Origin: Rhodocyclaceae bacterium UBA2271
Lineage (GTDB): Bacteria > Pseudomonadota > Gammaproteobacteria > Burkholderiales > Rhodocyclaceae
Direction: 5' to 3'
NCBI GenBank assembly: GCA_002347405.1
Contig: DDXB01000017.1
Coordinates: forward strand, 1-64,000
Length of the DNA stretch: 64,000 nt
In this document: positions 8,332 through 16,355 of the stretch, piece after piece
Layout of the letters: each line of letters starts with the position of its first letter
How positions within the stretch are numbered: the first letter of the stretch is position 1
Translations under genes and position numbers: made by a program
Notes under the pieces: model-generated
Told to the model about the DNA's origin: nothing
Seen by the model: the letters and a program-made list of their open reading frames with translations, nothing else
The model's database searches: none

Positions 8332-9003
8332 TCAGGGTTTGCTGTATTGCTGCCCGGCTTTTTGCTCGACGGCAAACACCGCGGCTTCAACGCGCGAGGT
8401 GAGATTCAGTTTGGCCAGAACGTGGCGCACATGCAACTTGACGGTGTCATGGCTGATGTCGAGCTCCCGCGCAATAGCCTTGTTCGACAAGCCGCGCGAC
8501 AGGTGTTCGAGAATTTCCCGCTCACGCGGCGTCAGCTGGTGCAAGGCTTCAGCCTTGGGCGGTTGTCCCCCACTCTGCAGCAAATGCACCAGTTTCAGGG
8601 TCATGGCCGGTGCCACCACCGTTTCACCGCGTACCGCGCGTTGCACGGCATCCACGACGTCGTCGGGTTCCATATCCTTGAGCAGATAGCCCTGGGCACC
8701 GGCACCCATCGCGTTGGCCAGGTCATCCTTGGCGTCACTGACGGTCAGCACCAATACCGGAAACTTCCAGCCCTCGGCACGTATTTTTCGCAGCAACGCC
8801 AGACCGCCGTGTGGCGGCATGTTGAGATCGGTGATCACCACGTCCGCTTCGATGGTTTTCAGCAATTCGAGCGCCTCGTCGCCATTGCCGGCAATGCCGG
8901 CGATGTTGATTGAACTGCGCTGCTCAAGCAACTCGGCCAGCCCCTTGCGGAACAGGGTATGGTCATCGACCAGCACAACACGGATGGGTTTGGTGTCGTT
9001 CAT
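8332..9003 (-). CDS. NarL/FixJ-family response regulator
   Basis: Two-domain transcription factor, 223 aa. The receiver domain has DD at 13-14, phospho-acceptor Asp59 in VVITDLNMPP and the conserved Lys of LLKD. The C-terminal LuxR-type HTH is LTPREREILEHLSRGLSNKAIARELDIS to VKLHVRHVLAKLNL. Its start overlaps the end of the upstream sensor kinase gene by four bases (ATGA), so the two are translationally coupled and form a cognate pair. The HTH resembles that of NarL, but the target genes cannot be told from here. Confidence 0.9.
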   Translation of the reverse strand: MNDTKPIRVVLVDDHTLFRKGLAELLEQRSSINIAGIAGNGDEALELLKTIEADVVITDLNMPPHGGLALLRKIRAEGWKFPVLVLTVSDAKDDLANAMGAGAQGYLLKDMEPDDVVDAVQRAVRGETVVAPAMTLKLVHLLQSGGQPPKAEALHQLTPREREILEHLSRGLSNKAIARELDISHDTVKLHVRHVLAKLNLTSRVEAAVFAVEQKAGQQYSKP

Positions 9004-10241
9004 ACCGCTGTCTTGGGGTTGGATGGGCTGATCGCCGGGAAAGTCAGCCGCACGCGGAAACCGCGCTCCGGCAGGTTGACCATTTCGACGCGCCCGCCGA
9101 CCAGGCGGGCACGCTCGCGCATGATCGACAAGCCAAAGTGGTCGCGCTCATAAGGTAGTTCGTCAGAATCGCCGGTCCGGTTGGCGATCGGGAAGAATCC
9201 CTGGGCGCCGCGCCCATTGTCATCCACCGTGATCATGTAGTGATCGCAGGTACCTTCCAGCGTCATCCAGGCCTGGGTAGCTTTTGAGTGGCGCCGGACA
9301 TTGGCGAGCGCCTCTTGCACGATGAAGAACACTTGTGCTTCCTGGTCGACCGACAGGCGCAAGTCAACCACGCGATTGTCGAACTCGAGCGCAATGCCGG
9401 TGCGATCATAAAAACTGTCCGCTTGCCGCTTCAACGCCTGCTGCAGCCCCAATGGGTCCATCCGGCTACGGAACTGCGCCAGCAACTCACGCAACTGGAT
9501 ATAGGCATCATCGAGCGCCTGACCGATATCGCCGGCGTATTTGCCGGATTTTTCCTCATCACACTCGCTGATCGAGTCCACCAGCAAGGCCATGCGCATC
9601 TTCATGTAGGACAGCGCCTGCGCCAGTGAATCATGCACTTCGGCAGCCATCATCTGCCGCTCGTTCATCAGCGTGATGCGCAGGTTTTCGCGCTTGAGGC
9701 GGGTGTTCTCGAGCGCCATGCCCAAGTGCTCGCCAATCGAGCGAAATAACAGGACCAGCTCCTCGGGCAATTCGAAGCGCTCGGATAAAAACAGGTTGTA
9801 AACACCCAGCAACTTGCTGCCATGCTGCAGTGGGACAACCACCATCGCCTTGCAGTCGCGGTCGAAATAGTCATGCTTGGTCCGAACCGCACAGGCGTGC
9901 AGGTCTATTTCGTAGCGGCAATGATTATCACGCACGGCGACGCCGCACTGGCCGCAATCGATCGATACGAGACGTTCCTGCTCGACGACCGCGTGCGGCA
10001 GTCCGCGTGCCGCCACCAGCCGCAAATGTTTGCCATCAGTGGTCAGCACGCGCACGGCGCCCGCATCGGCCTTCGCCAGACGCAGCATGGTGCCGAGGAA
10101 ACGCCCCAACAACTCCTCGACGTCATCTTCGTCGACCAGGTTGGCCGAGACTTCGGAAAAGACGTTGAGCGCAAGCAGCCGCGTGCGTTCGTCGCTATCC
10201 ACTTCCGGCACGGTTGGCTGTGGCGTTGCGATGTCATTCAT
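9000..10241 (-). CDS. Soluble GAF-domain sensor histidine kinase, NarX-like
   Basis: 413-aa cytosolic kinase without membrane segments. Residues about 30-180 form a GAF domain with five cysteines close together (C96, C99, C108, C117, C130). The HisKA_3 dimerisation helix has the phospho-accepting His203 in AAEVHDSLAQ, followed by an HATPase domain (NVRRHSKA, DNGRGAQG, GLSIMRERARLVGG). These kinase features are those of NarX/NarQ/NreB. The ATG at 10241 was preferred over one ten codons upstream because GAGGAG sits nine bases before it. It is coupled to the response regulator downstream. The cysteine cluster suggests a metal or redox sensor; this is inference. Confidence 0.87.
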   Translation of the reverse strand: MNDIATPQPTVPEVDSDERTRLLALNVFSEVSANLVDEDDVEELLGRFLGTMLRLAKADAGAVRVLTTDGKHLRLVAARGLPHAVVEQERLVSIDCGQCGVAVRDNHCRYEIDLHACAVRTKHDYFDRDCKAMVVVPLQHGSKLLGVYNLFLSERFELPEELVLLFRSIGEHLGMALENTRLKRENLRITLMNERQMMAAEVHDSLAQALSYMKMRMALLVDSISECDEEKSGKYAGDIGQALDDAYIQLRELLAQFRSRMDPLGLQQALKRQADSFYDRTGIALEFDNRVVDLRLSVDQEAQVFFIVQEALANVRRHSKATQAWMTLEGTCDHYMITVDDNGRGAQGFFPIANRTGDSDELPYERDHFGLSIMRERARLVGGRVEMVNLPERGFRVRLTFPAISPSNPKTAV

Positions 10242-10337
10242 GAAATCATGCTCCTCTTTCGTCGACGCCACCTGAACAGCGGTCTAATTTTCAAGCGTCG
10301 CATTCTACCGCCTCTACAGCGCGAGCCGTCGCACTCC

Positions 10338-10901
10338 TTACAGCGGCAAAGGCCATGCCCCGGACAGTGTTTTCTCTGCCCACATCAGCGCCGTGATGGT
10401 CTTGGCGTCAGTGATCTCGCCGTCGCGCACGGCGAGCAGCGCATCGGCAATGGTCAGCTCCGACACATCGAGAATTTCATCATGATCGAGCTGCGTCCCG
10501 ACATAACTCAATCCCTGCGCCCAGAATATTTCGATGCGCTCGTCGGCATAGCCGACACACGGGTGCATGACACCCAGATGACGCCACAACGCCGCCTTGT
10601 AGCCGGTCTCCTCGCGCAACTCGCGGCGCGCGGTATCGAGGATATGCTCACCCGGGTCGACCTTGCCGGCCGGCATTTCCAGCAGCACGCGGCGCAGCGG
10701 ATAGCGGAACTGCCGCTCGAACAGGAGTTTGCCGTTATCGAGCACGGCGATCACCACCACCGCGCCGGGATGCCGGATGATTTCGCGGGACGTCTCGCGC
10801 CCATCCGGCAGGCGCACCTGGTCGGCAAACACCTTGAGCAGCCGACCGTCGAAAACCTGCTCGCTGGTCAGCGTTTCCTCTATAAAATCGGACTCGTTCA
10901 T
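10338..10901 (-). CDS. nudF: Nudix hydrolase, probable ADP-ribose pyrophosphatase
   Basis: 187-aa Nudix enzyme. The Nudix box GKVDPGEHILDTARREL followed by REETGY matches GX5EX7REUXEEXGU. The N-terminal strand region (FDGRLLKVFADQVRLPDGRETSREIIRHPGAVVVIAVLDN, split over several strands) and the position of the box are typical of NudF-type ADP-ribose or ADP-sugar pyrophosphatases. It probably clears ADP-ribose. It is divergent from the small unknown gene at 10988. Substrate is inferred from family similarity only. Confidence 0.82.
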   Translation of the reverse strand: MNESDFIEETLTSEQVFDGRLLKVFADQVRLPDGRETSREIIRHPGAVVVIAVLDNGKLLFERQFRYPLRRVLLEMPAGKVDPGEHILDTARRELREETGYKAALWRHLGVMHPCVGYADERIEIFWAQGLSYVGTQLDHDEILDVSELTIADALLAVRDGEITDAKTITALMWAEKTLSGAWPLPL

Positions 10902-10987
10902 GTTGTACGCTGAAGTTTGTTGTGGCTTGAACTCTAACAGAACACCACCATCTCGTAGATATTACGCAACCGCAGAGGAGCAATGTG

Positions 10988-11440
10988 ATGTCATTCATTC
11001 CCGGCTTCGACAGCGACGGCATCGTCACCGTCAATCGCATCATTCTCAAACCGGAATTCACCGTCGATGATCTCGAAGAGCGGGTTGCCATGCTTTGCGA
11101 GAACGTCAAGACTTATCACTCCGACACCGGCTTTGTCGGCGGCATGGTCGTCCTGAACAGTGGTCAGGTATCCAACGAAGGCAGCACCATCGGCAAGGCG
11201 GTCAAGAGCAAGCTCAAGGACCGCGAGGCGCTCATCATCACCTTCTGGCGTTCGTTTGAAGAACACGAGGCATCGCACCGCAGCAAGACCTTCCAGCCAC
11301 TGTTCCAGCAAGTGCTTGAACTGTGCGAGAACGGCAACGAAGAAATCGCCTACAGTATGCTGTGGTCCGGCAAGGCCTACTCAGAAGACGAGGCCGCCAA
11401 GGCCCGCGAAGCCAAGGAATCCTACGCCAACGCCCCCTGA
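10988..11440 (+). CDS. Conserved protein, possible dimeric alpha-beta barrel fold
   Basis: 150-aa soluble protein that I cannot name. The C-terminal half has the pattern ITFWRSFEEHEASHRS, which resembles the conserved strand-helix of antibiotic-biosynthesis-monooxygenase-like dimeric barrels, but this is weak. No signal peptide, membrane segment or metal motif is obvious. GAGGAG lies seven bases before the ATG at 10988; the GTG just before it and an overlapping ATG-TGA minigene at 10983 are less likely starts. It is followed by a degenerate 24-bp repeat and a longer intergenic repeat. Confidence 0.6.
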   Translation: MSFIPGFDSDGIVTVNRIILKPEFTVDDLEERVAMLCENVKTYHSDTGFVGGMVVLNSGQVSNEGSTIGKAVKSKLKDREALIITFWRSFEEHEASHRSKTFQPLFQQVLELCENGNEEIAYSMLWSGKAYSEDEAAKAREAKESYANAP

Positions 11441-11449
11441 GCGATTTCA

Positions 11450-11473
11450 ATAGTCGGCGCCGGCAGGACGGCG
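11450..11473 (+). repeat. Dispersed 24-bp repeat, copy with three mismatches
   Basis: Intergenic copy nine bases after a stop codon, differing from the consensus at three positions. Confidence 0.75.
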
Positions 11474-11506
11474 GCAAATCCACCATACAACAACAGTCCG
11501 GGCGCA

Positions 11507-11643
11507 GGGCCGCCCCAAGCCCGGACGGCACGCGCCGCCAGGCGCAATCCGCTCCCAAACATGAACGGGGGCTCCCCGTAACAAACGCGCACAGCGCGTC
11601 AACCGTCACCTCCCCCGCGAGGGGGAGGCCGGGAGGGGGTGGG
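11507..11643 (+). repeat. ~130-bp intergenic repeat, copy downstream of thiolase gene
   Basis: Begins GGGCCGCCCCAAGC, has GGCACGCG and a CCGC-rich middle, and ends with TCCCCCGCGAGGGGG then a second G-run. The same blocks in the same order and orientation occur at 12882-13010 on the other side of the thiolase gene. Confidence 0.6.
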
Positions 11644-11651
11644 CCTTCCCT

Positions 11652-12836
11652 TTAGATTTTTTCCCAGATCGTCGTAATGCCCTGTCCGCCGCCGATGCAC
11701 ATGGTGGCCATGCCGTAACGGGCATTGACCCGCAGCATTTCGTGCAGCAGCTTGGTGACAATCACCGCACCGGTGGCGCCGACCGGATGACCGATGGCGA
11801 TGGCGCCGCCGTTCGGGTTGGTCTTGGCCGGATCGAGGCCAAGGCCCTTGGTCACGGTGATGGACTGGGCGGCAAAGGCTTCGTTCGACTCGATCACATC
11901 CATCTGGTCGAGCGTCAGACCGGCCTTTTGCAGCGCCGTCTTGGAAGAGGGGATCGGTCCCTCGCCCATCACATCATTCGGCACGCCGGCAATGGCGTAG
12001 GCCACCAGGCGGGCCAGCGGCTTGTGACCGGCAGCCGCAGCCTTGGCGGCATCGGCCAGCACCAGGAACGCAGCGGCGTCATTGATACCGGAAGCATTGC
12101 CGGCGGTGACGGTGCCATCCTTCTTGAACGCCGGGCGCATCTTGGCCAGAGTCTCAAGGGTGGTAGTCGGCTTCAGGTGCTCGTCGGCATCGAACACCAC
12201 CTCGCCCTTGCGCGTCTTGAGCGTGATCGGGGCGATCTGCGACTTGAAATAGCCGGCCGCCTGTGCCTTGGCGGCACGGGTCTGCGACTCAAGGGCGAAG
12301 GCATCCTGTTCCTCGCGGGTGATCTTCCACTTGGCGGCCAGATTCTCCGCCGTGATGCCCATGTGACCTACGCCGAAGGGATCGGTCAGTACGGCTACCA
12401 TGGCGTCAATCGCCTGGGTATCGCCCATGCGTGCGCCGGTGCGCAAGGCCGGCAGCAGATACGCGCCGCGCGACATCACCTCAACACCGCCCGCCAGTGC
12501 ATATTCCGCATCGCCCAGCATGATGGCCTGCGCCGAGCTGACGATCGCTTGCTGGGCCGAGCCGCACAGTCGATTGACGGCGAATACGGTGGAATCCATC
12601 GACATGCCGCCCTGAATCGTGGCAACCCGCGCCACATAAGCGTAGCGCGCTTCCGTCGGGATGCAGTTGCCGACGGTGGCGAAACTGACCTGCTTGGCAT
12701 CGACACCGGCACGGGCGATGGCTTCCTTGATCACCATACCGCCCAGTTCGGCGGGTTCCAGATCCTTCAGTGAACCGCCAAAGGCGCCCACGGCAGAGCG
12801 TACGGCGGAGAGAGCTACAACTTCTTTATTCGACAT
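11652..12836 (-). CDS. bktB: Acetyl-CoA C-acyltransferase (beta-ketothiolase), BktB-like
   Basis: Thiolase of 394 aa that condenses or cleaves acyl-CoA and acetyl-CoA, used in beta-oxidation or polyhydroxyalkanoate supply. The nucleophile Cys91 lies in VNRLCGSAQQ, the base His in GHPVGATGA and the second active Cys in CIGGGQG at the C-terminus. Overall it resembles BktB of Cupriavidus in both ends and spacing. Start at 12836 (MSNKEVV) is set by AAGGAG eight bases upstream; an in-frame ATG three codons earlier lacks this. No other fatty-acid or PHA genes are adjacent, and the gene is framed by two copies of a long repeat. Confidence 0.9.
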   Translation of the reverse strand: MSNKEVVALSAVRSAVGAFGGSLKDLEPAELGGMVIKEAIARAGVDAKQVSFATVGNCIPTEARYAYVARVATIQGGMSMDSTVFAVNRLCGSAQQAIVSSAQAIMLGDAEYALAGGVEVMSRGAYLLPALRTGARMGDTQAIDAMVAVLTDPFGVGHMGITAENLAAKWKITREEQDAFALESQTRAAKAQAAGYFKSQIAPITLKTRKGEVVFDADEHLKPTTTLETLAKMRPAFKKDGTVTAGNASGINDAAAFLVLADAAKAAAAGHKPLARLVAYAIAGVPNDVMGEGPIPSSKTALQKAGLTLDQMDVIESNEAFAAQSITVTKGLGLDPAKTNPNGGAIAIGHPVGATGAVIVTKLLHEMLRVNARYGMATMCIGGGQGITTIWEKI

Positions 12837-12881
12837 GGATACCACTCCTTATTAGTATGAAAAACGTAGCGTTTGCGCTGG

Positions 12882-13010
12882 GCCGCCCCAAGCAAACGCG
12901 GCACGCGGCGAAGCCGCAACCCGCACACACCCCGGATCGAAGCACTCCGTAATATTCGAGCGCAGCGAGCCGTATCGAATCCCCCGCGAGGGGGGCGAAG
13001 GGGGGCGGGC
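12882..13010 (+). repeat. ~130-bp intergenic repeat, copy upstream of thiolase gene
   Basis: Second copy of the bipartite repeat. It starts with the same GGGCCGCCCCAAGC and ends with TCCCCCGCGAGGGGG followed by a further G-run. It lies between the thiolase start and the end of the CobD/CbiB-like gene. Confidence 0.6.
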
Positions 13011-13015
13011 GAAAA

Positions 13016-13981
13016 TCACGGCCCGACCCAGCTTGCCACGGTCAACAAGGCCAACAACAACAGGCACAACACCAAAGCGCGCCAGACCAGGCCGACCGCA
13101 CTTTGCATATGCTCGATATCGGCATCGTCACCCAGGCCGAGTTCCGGACGGGCATCGAAGCCCGTCTCATCAGGCAGGGGCAGGCCAAGCCTGACACCCA
13201 GCGCGCCCGCCGCGCTCGACAGCAGGATCCCGGAGGCCATATCGGCGCCCTGCTCCGCCGGGACCGCCTGCGCCCACTGGCTGGCCTGCGTGCGCCAGCA
13301 ATAGATGGCGTCCTCGAAGTCGCCGACGATGGCGAAAGTTACCGCTGTCAGGCGCGCCGGCAACCAGTCGAGCACCTGAAAGGCCTGCTGGGCAAACCGC
13401 GCAAAAGAATTCGCTGCCAGGGGCTTATCGGCATCTGGCGCGATCGTCGCCCCCCAGCACTGCATCACGCCCAGGCTCAAGCGGTAAAGCACCGCACCCG
13501 CCGGCCCGAGCACGATAAACCACAGCAATGGCGCAAAGACATGGCGGTGCGTCGCGACGATGCCCTGCTCGATCGCCAGACGCGCGATCTCCGTCGAATT
13601 CAGCCGAGCTGCGCTCTGGCCGCGCCATTCTTCCAGCAAACGGCGGGCACGCTCGATTTCACCCATGCGCAAAGCCATCTGGATATCGGTGAAGAAATGG
13701 CTGAACTGGCGCAAGCCCATGGTGAGATACAGCACTGCCACGGCGACGATGAAACCCGGCACCGGATGCACCGCATCCACGGCACCATGCAACAGCAGGA
13801 TCAGCAGCGCAGGAAGTGCGACTCCCAGGACCCAGGCCGTGGTGCCATGCTGGCGCTCGCCGCCATTGAACTGGCGTTCCAGGAATTCAGCGTAATGCGC
13901 TTGCCACAGGGCAATCCGCCGTGCGGGCAGGGCTTTGATCTGCTCGAGAACAAGGACGCAAATAATGCTGAGAAAGGTCAT
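13016..13981 (-). CDS. CobD/CbiB (AmpE)-family membrane protein
   Basis: 321-aa integral membrane protein. It has an N-terminal membrane segment, two close segments around 48-90 (VLGVALPALLILLLHG, PGFIVAVAVLYLTMGL), another near 155-175 and one at the C-terminus (VWRALVLCLLLLALLTVASW). FTDIQMALRMGEIERAR and EQGIVATHRHVFAPLLWF are typical of the CobD/CbiB-AmpE group found in many betaproteobacteria. Whether it acts in cobinamide synthesis is not clear: no cobalamin genes are adjacent, and the family also contains the AmpE signalling protein. Confidence 0.78.
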   Translation of the reverse strand: MTFLSIICVLVLEQIKALPARRIALWQAHYAEFLERQFNGGERQHGTTAWVLGVALPALLILLLHGAVDAVHPVPGFIVAVAVLYLTMGLRQFSHFFTDIQMALRMGEIERARRLLEEWRGQSAARLNSTEIARLAIEQGIVATHRHVFAPLLWFIVLGPAGAVLYRLSLGVMQCWGATIAPDADKPLAANSFARFAQQAFQVLDWLPARLTAVTFAIVGDFEDAIYCWRTQASQWAQAVPAEQGADMASGILLSSAAGALGVRLGLPLPDETGFDARPELGLGDDADIEHMQSAVGLVWRALVLCLLLLALLTVASWVGP

Positions 13982-14051
13982 GGCTAATAGCGGGCAACTG
14001 GCAGGACGAAGATATCACACTCCCTGACGCCGCAACGTTTGGATGCCACCG

Positions 14052-14639
14052 TCAATCCTGCGCAAACAGACTCTCGCGCAGGTTGACCAGCATACCCGCG
14101 GTCGCTCCCCAGATGAAACGTCCCTGCCACGGCACGGCCCAATAGTAGTGCACGGTGCCATCCCGCTCAAGTGCGTGCTGATGATAACTCGCCGGATCGA
14201 GCAAGAATTCCAGCGGCGGCTCGAACACTTCGGCCACCTCGAAGTCGTCAAGCTGCAAATTGAGCGGGGGGGTTACCAGACCGACCACCGGCGTGACCCG
14301 GTAACCGGTGCTGGTGAAATAGTCGGGCAGGCTTGCCAGTATCTCAACCTGGTCAGGCACGACGCCCACTTCTTCATGGCTCTCGCGTAAGGCCGTCGCT
14401 ATCGGTGACAGATCGGCCGGCTCGCAACAGCCACCCGGAAAGCAGACCTGCCCGGCATGGTCGCGCAAATGGGCGGTGCGCTGGGTCAGCAGCACCGTCA
14501 GGCCGCTGGGGCGATTCACGATCGGCACCAGCACCGCAGCGGCTACCGGCGACTTCGTTGGCACGGGCCCCTCACGAAATGGGGCCAGCGGTCGTTCCAC
14601 GGCAAGACGCCGACGCAGCCAATCCACTGTCACTTTCAT
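14052..14639 (-). CDS. nudL: Nudix hydrolase, probable CoA pyrophosphatase
   Basis: 195-aa Nudix enzyme of the NudL/YeaB group. The CoA-specific signature LLTQRTAHLRDHAGQVCFPGG precedes the Nudix box GGCCEPADLSPIATALRESH with EEVGV. It should hydrolyse coenzyme A or oxidised CoA to phosphopantetheine and 3',5'-ADP. The start region overlaps or touches the stop of the upstream protease gene on the same strand, so the two are probably one transcript together with yajQ. Confidence 0.88.
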   Translation of the reverse strand: MKVTVDWLRRRLAVERPLAPFREGPVPTKSPVAAAVLVPIVNRPSGLTVLLTQRTAHLRDHAGQVCFPGGCCEPADLSPIATALRESHEEVGVVPDQVEILASLPDYFTSTGYRVTPVVGLVTPPLNLQLDDFEVAEVFEPPLEFLLDPASYHQHALERDGTVHYYWAVPWQGRFIWGATAGMLVNLRESLFAQD

Positions 14640-14641
14640 GG

Positions 14642-15280
14642 TCAATACCGCTGCGTCAGTGTCATCGAAGATCCGTCACGGTGGATTTCCATGCGGTTGA
14701 GAAAGCTCATGCCCAACAGCACCACTGGCATATCCTGCTCGTGGACCGAAGCATCGACGTCCCGCAAGGTGATTCCGCCCAGTTTGACGCTCTCAAGCCT
14801 GACCAGCCAGACGCGGACCGGACCGTTCGCGGTCATGCTCGTGCCCGGCGTACCTTTCGCTACGTCTATGCGTGCACGCCGAGCGTCTGCCGCTCCCAGA
14901 GAGATGAAAGTTGCCCCGGTATCCACCAGAAATCGCATCGGCACGCCATTGATGCTGCCTGGCACAACAAAGTGGCCGCGCGAATCGGCAATCATGGTCG
15001 TGGCGGGCCGTTCTGCTCCAGGGGCGGACACGATGCTCTGGCCCAGGGCCACGCGCCGCGACTTGCCGGCAATCTCGAAAACGGCCCCACCGGATTCAAG
15101 CGCCAGCAGTTTCACACCCTCGGGGGTCGTTGCGCCCACTGCAATCGTCTGGCGCTTGCCGTCATCGATCACCACCAGTGCCTTGCCGGGCAACAGGCCG
15201 ACGAGAGCGATATCCGCTGCCAGTGCGCCAAAACTCAAGGCGCACAACAACAGGACGAGGCAACGCCGTTCCCGCGCCAT
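14642..15280 (-). CDS. Exported retropepsin-like aspartic protease
   Basis: 212-aa protein of the clan AA aspartic protease group found in proteobacteria. A signal peptide covers about residues 1-22 (cleavage after GALA). The catalytic motif FLVDTGATFISL near residue 117 is the DTGA of a retropepsin, and VVLLGMSFLNRMEI near the end is the second conserved strand (usually hydrophobic-LGM-FL). A single catalytic domain implies a homodimer. The ATG at 15280 is preferred over a TTG four codons upstream. Between yajQ and nudL, all on one strand. Confidence 0.82.
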   Translation of the reverse strand: MARERRCLVLLLCALSFGALAADIALVGLLPGKALVVIDDGKRQTIAVGATTPEGVKLLALESGGAVFEIAGKSRRVALGQSIVSAPGAERPATTMIADSRGHFVVPGSINGVPMRFLVDTGATFISLGAADARRARIDVAKGTPGTSMTANGPVRVWLVRLESVKLGGITLRDVDASVHEQDMPVVLLGMSFLNRMEIHRDGSSMTLTQRY

Positions 15281-15288
15281 GCGGTGAC

Positions 15289-15783
15289 TCAATCGCGGAA
15301 GTTGCCGTACTGCAGGGGGAAATCGGTGATCGCCTGCTTCACCAGGGCGATTACCTCCTGCAAGATGTCGCGCTTGGCACCGGTGATGCGCACGGCGTCA
15401 CCCTGGATAGTGGCCTGCACCTTCAGCTTGCTGTCCTTGACGAGTTTGACGATTTTCTTCGCCAGTTCCTGCTCGACCCCGGTCTTGATCTTCAGTTCCT
15501 GCTTGGCCTTGTTGCCGGACACGCTCTGCACGGCACCGATATCGAGACGCTTGGTGCTTTCGCGTTCCTTCTTTTCCATTTCCGGGAAGAGGATGTCCTT
15601 GACTTGGCTGAGTTGAAACTCGGAATCGCCGAACACCGTAATGAGCTTGTCTTTCTCGTTGAACTCGGCCTTGGCCGAAGTACCCTTGAAGTCGTAGCGA
15701 TTGCCAATGTGGCGACCGGCCACATCGACGGCGTTCTTCAGGGCGATCAGATCGGCTTCGGAGCTAATGTCGAATGATGGCAT
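15289..15783 (-). CDS. yajQ: YajQ-family nucleotide-binding protein
   Basis: 164-aa protein starting MPSFDISSEADLIALKNAVD, a near-perfect match to the YajQ family, which binds nucleotides and in some species cyclic di-GMP. Two ferredoxin-like domains are expected; conserved blocks RYDFKGTSA and KVQATIQGDAVRITGAKRD are present. The start at 15783 was set by the conserved N-terminus. It leads the group with the aspartic protease and nudL. Confidence 0.93.
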   Translation of the reverse strand: MPSFDISSEADLIALKNAVDVAGRHIGNRYDFKGTSAKAEFNEKDKLITVFGDSEFQLSQVKDILFPEMEKKERESTKRLDIGAVQSVSGNKAKQELKIKTGVEQELAKKIVKLVKDSKLKVQATIQGDAVRITGAKRDILQEVIALVKQAITDFPLQYGNFRD

Positions 15784-15794
15784 TGCGTTTCCTC

Positions 15795-16109
15795 TTAACC
15801 AAAGTGACAAACGTAATGGTAGGGCGCGCCCGTTACTTCGATGTCAAAGGAAGAATTCCCCGGCACGGCGAAAGACTCGCCAGCGGCGCAGGCTTTCCAA
15901 TCGGCCCCCTTGAGACGATAACGACAGGTGCCGGCAACAGTTTCCATGACCTCGGGCGCGCCGGTATTGAAGACCAGCGTGGCGGGCAGGATCACCCCGA
16001 CACTTTTCTTCGTGCCGTCGGCGAAGTGCACGGTGTGGCTGACACACTTGCCGTCGAAATAGACATTGGCCTGCTTGATCACTGCAACATTTTCAAATTT
16101 GCTTTCCAT
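15795..16109 (-). CDS. ppnP: Pyrimidine/purine nucleoside phosphorylase PpnP
   Basis: 104-aa single-domain cupin-like protein, formerly DUF1255/YaiE. It phosphorolyses several nucleosides to the free base and ribose 1-phosphate. The string [26 protein letters not shown] and the ending [18 protein letters not shown] match the family closely. The start at 16109 ([10 protein letters not shown]) was chosen from the conserved N-terminus within a longer frame. It lies 10 bases after the DUF2788 gene on the same strand and may be co-transcribed with argG. Confidence 0.9.
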   Translation of the reverse strand: MESKFENVAVIKQANVYFDGKCVSHTVHFADGTKKSVGVILPATLVFNTGAPEVMETVAGTCRYRLKGADWKACAAGESFAVPGNSSFDIEVTGAPYHYVCHFG

Positions 16110-16119
16110 ATGCGCCACC

Positions 16120-16341
16120 TCAGATTCCCCACAATTTCTCGATGATCGTTTTGGCGATAAAACCCAGCATGCCGAAAGCGAGGACGATAAACAGGGCAAT
16201 CGTCCCGATCTTGCCTGCCTTCGAACGATGTGCCAACTCACCGATGATGAACAACATGTACAACATGAAGGCGCCAAGCCCGAAAGTCAGTCCGAACCCG
16301 GCAATCTGCGCCTCGGTATAGCCGAACAGCGTCCCCGGCAT
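16120..16341 (-). CDS. Small two-helix membrane protein, DUF2788 family
   Basis: 73-aa protein with two membrane segments (about 12-35, [19 protein letters not shown], and 46-67, [19 protein letters not shown]) separated by a short basic loop. It matches the DUF2788 family of unknown function that often follows argG in betaproteobacteria. It begins 14 bases after the argG stop codon. Confidence 0.78.
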   Translation of the reverse strand: MPGTLFGYTEAQIAGFGLTFGLGAFMLYMLFIIGELAHRSKAGKIGTIALFIVLAFGMLGFIAKTIIEKLWGI

Positions 16342-16355
16342 GTACTTGAGCTGCG

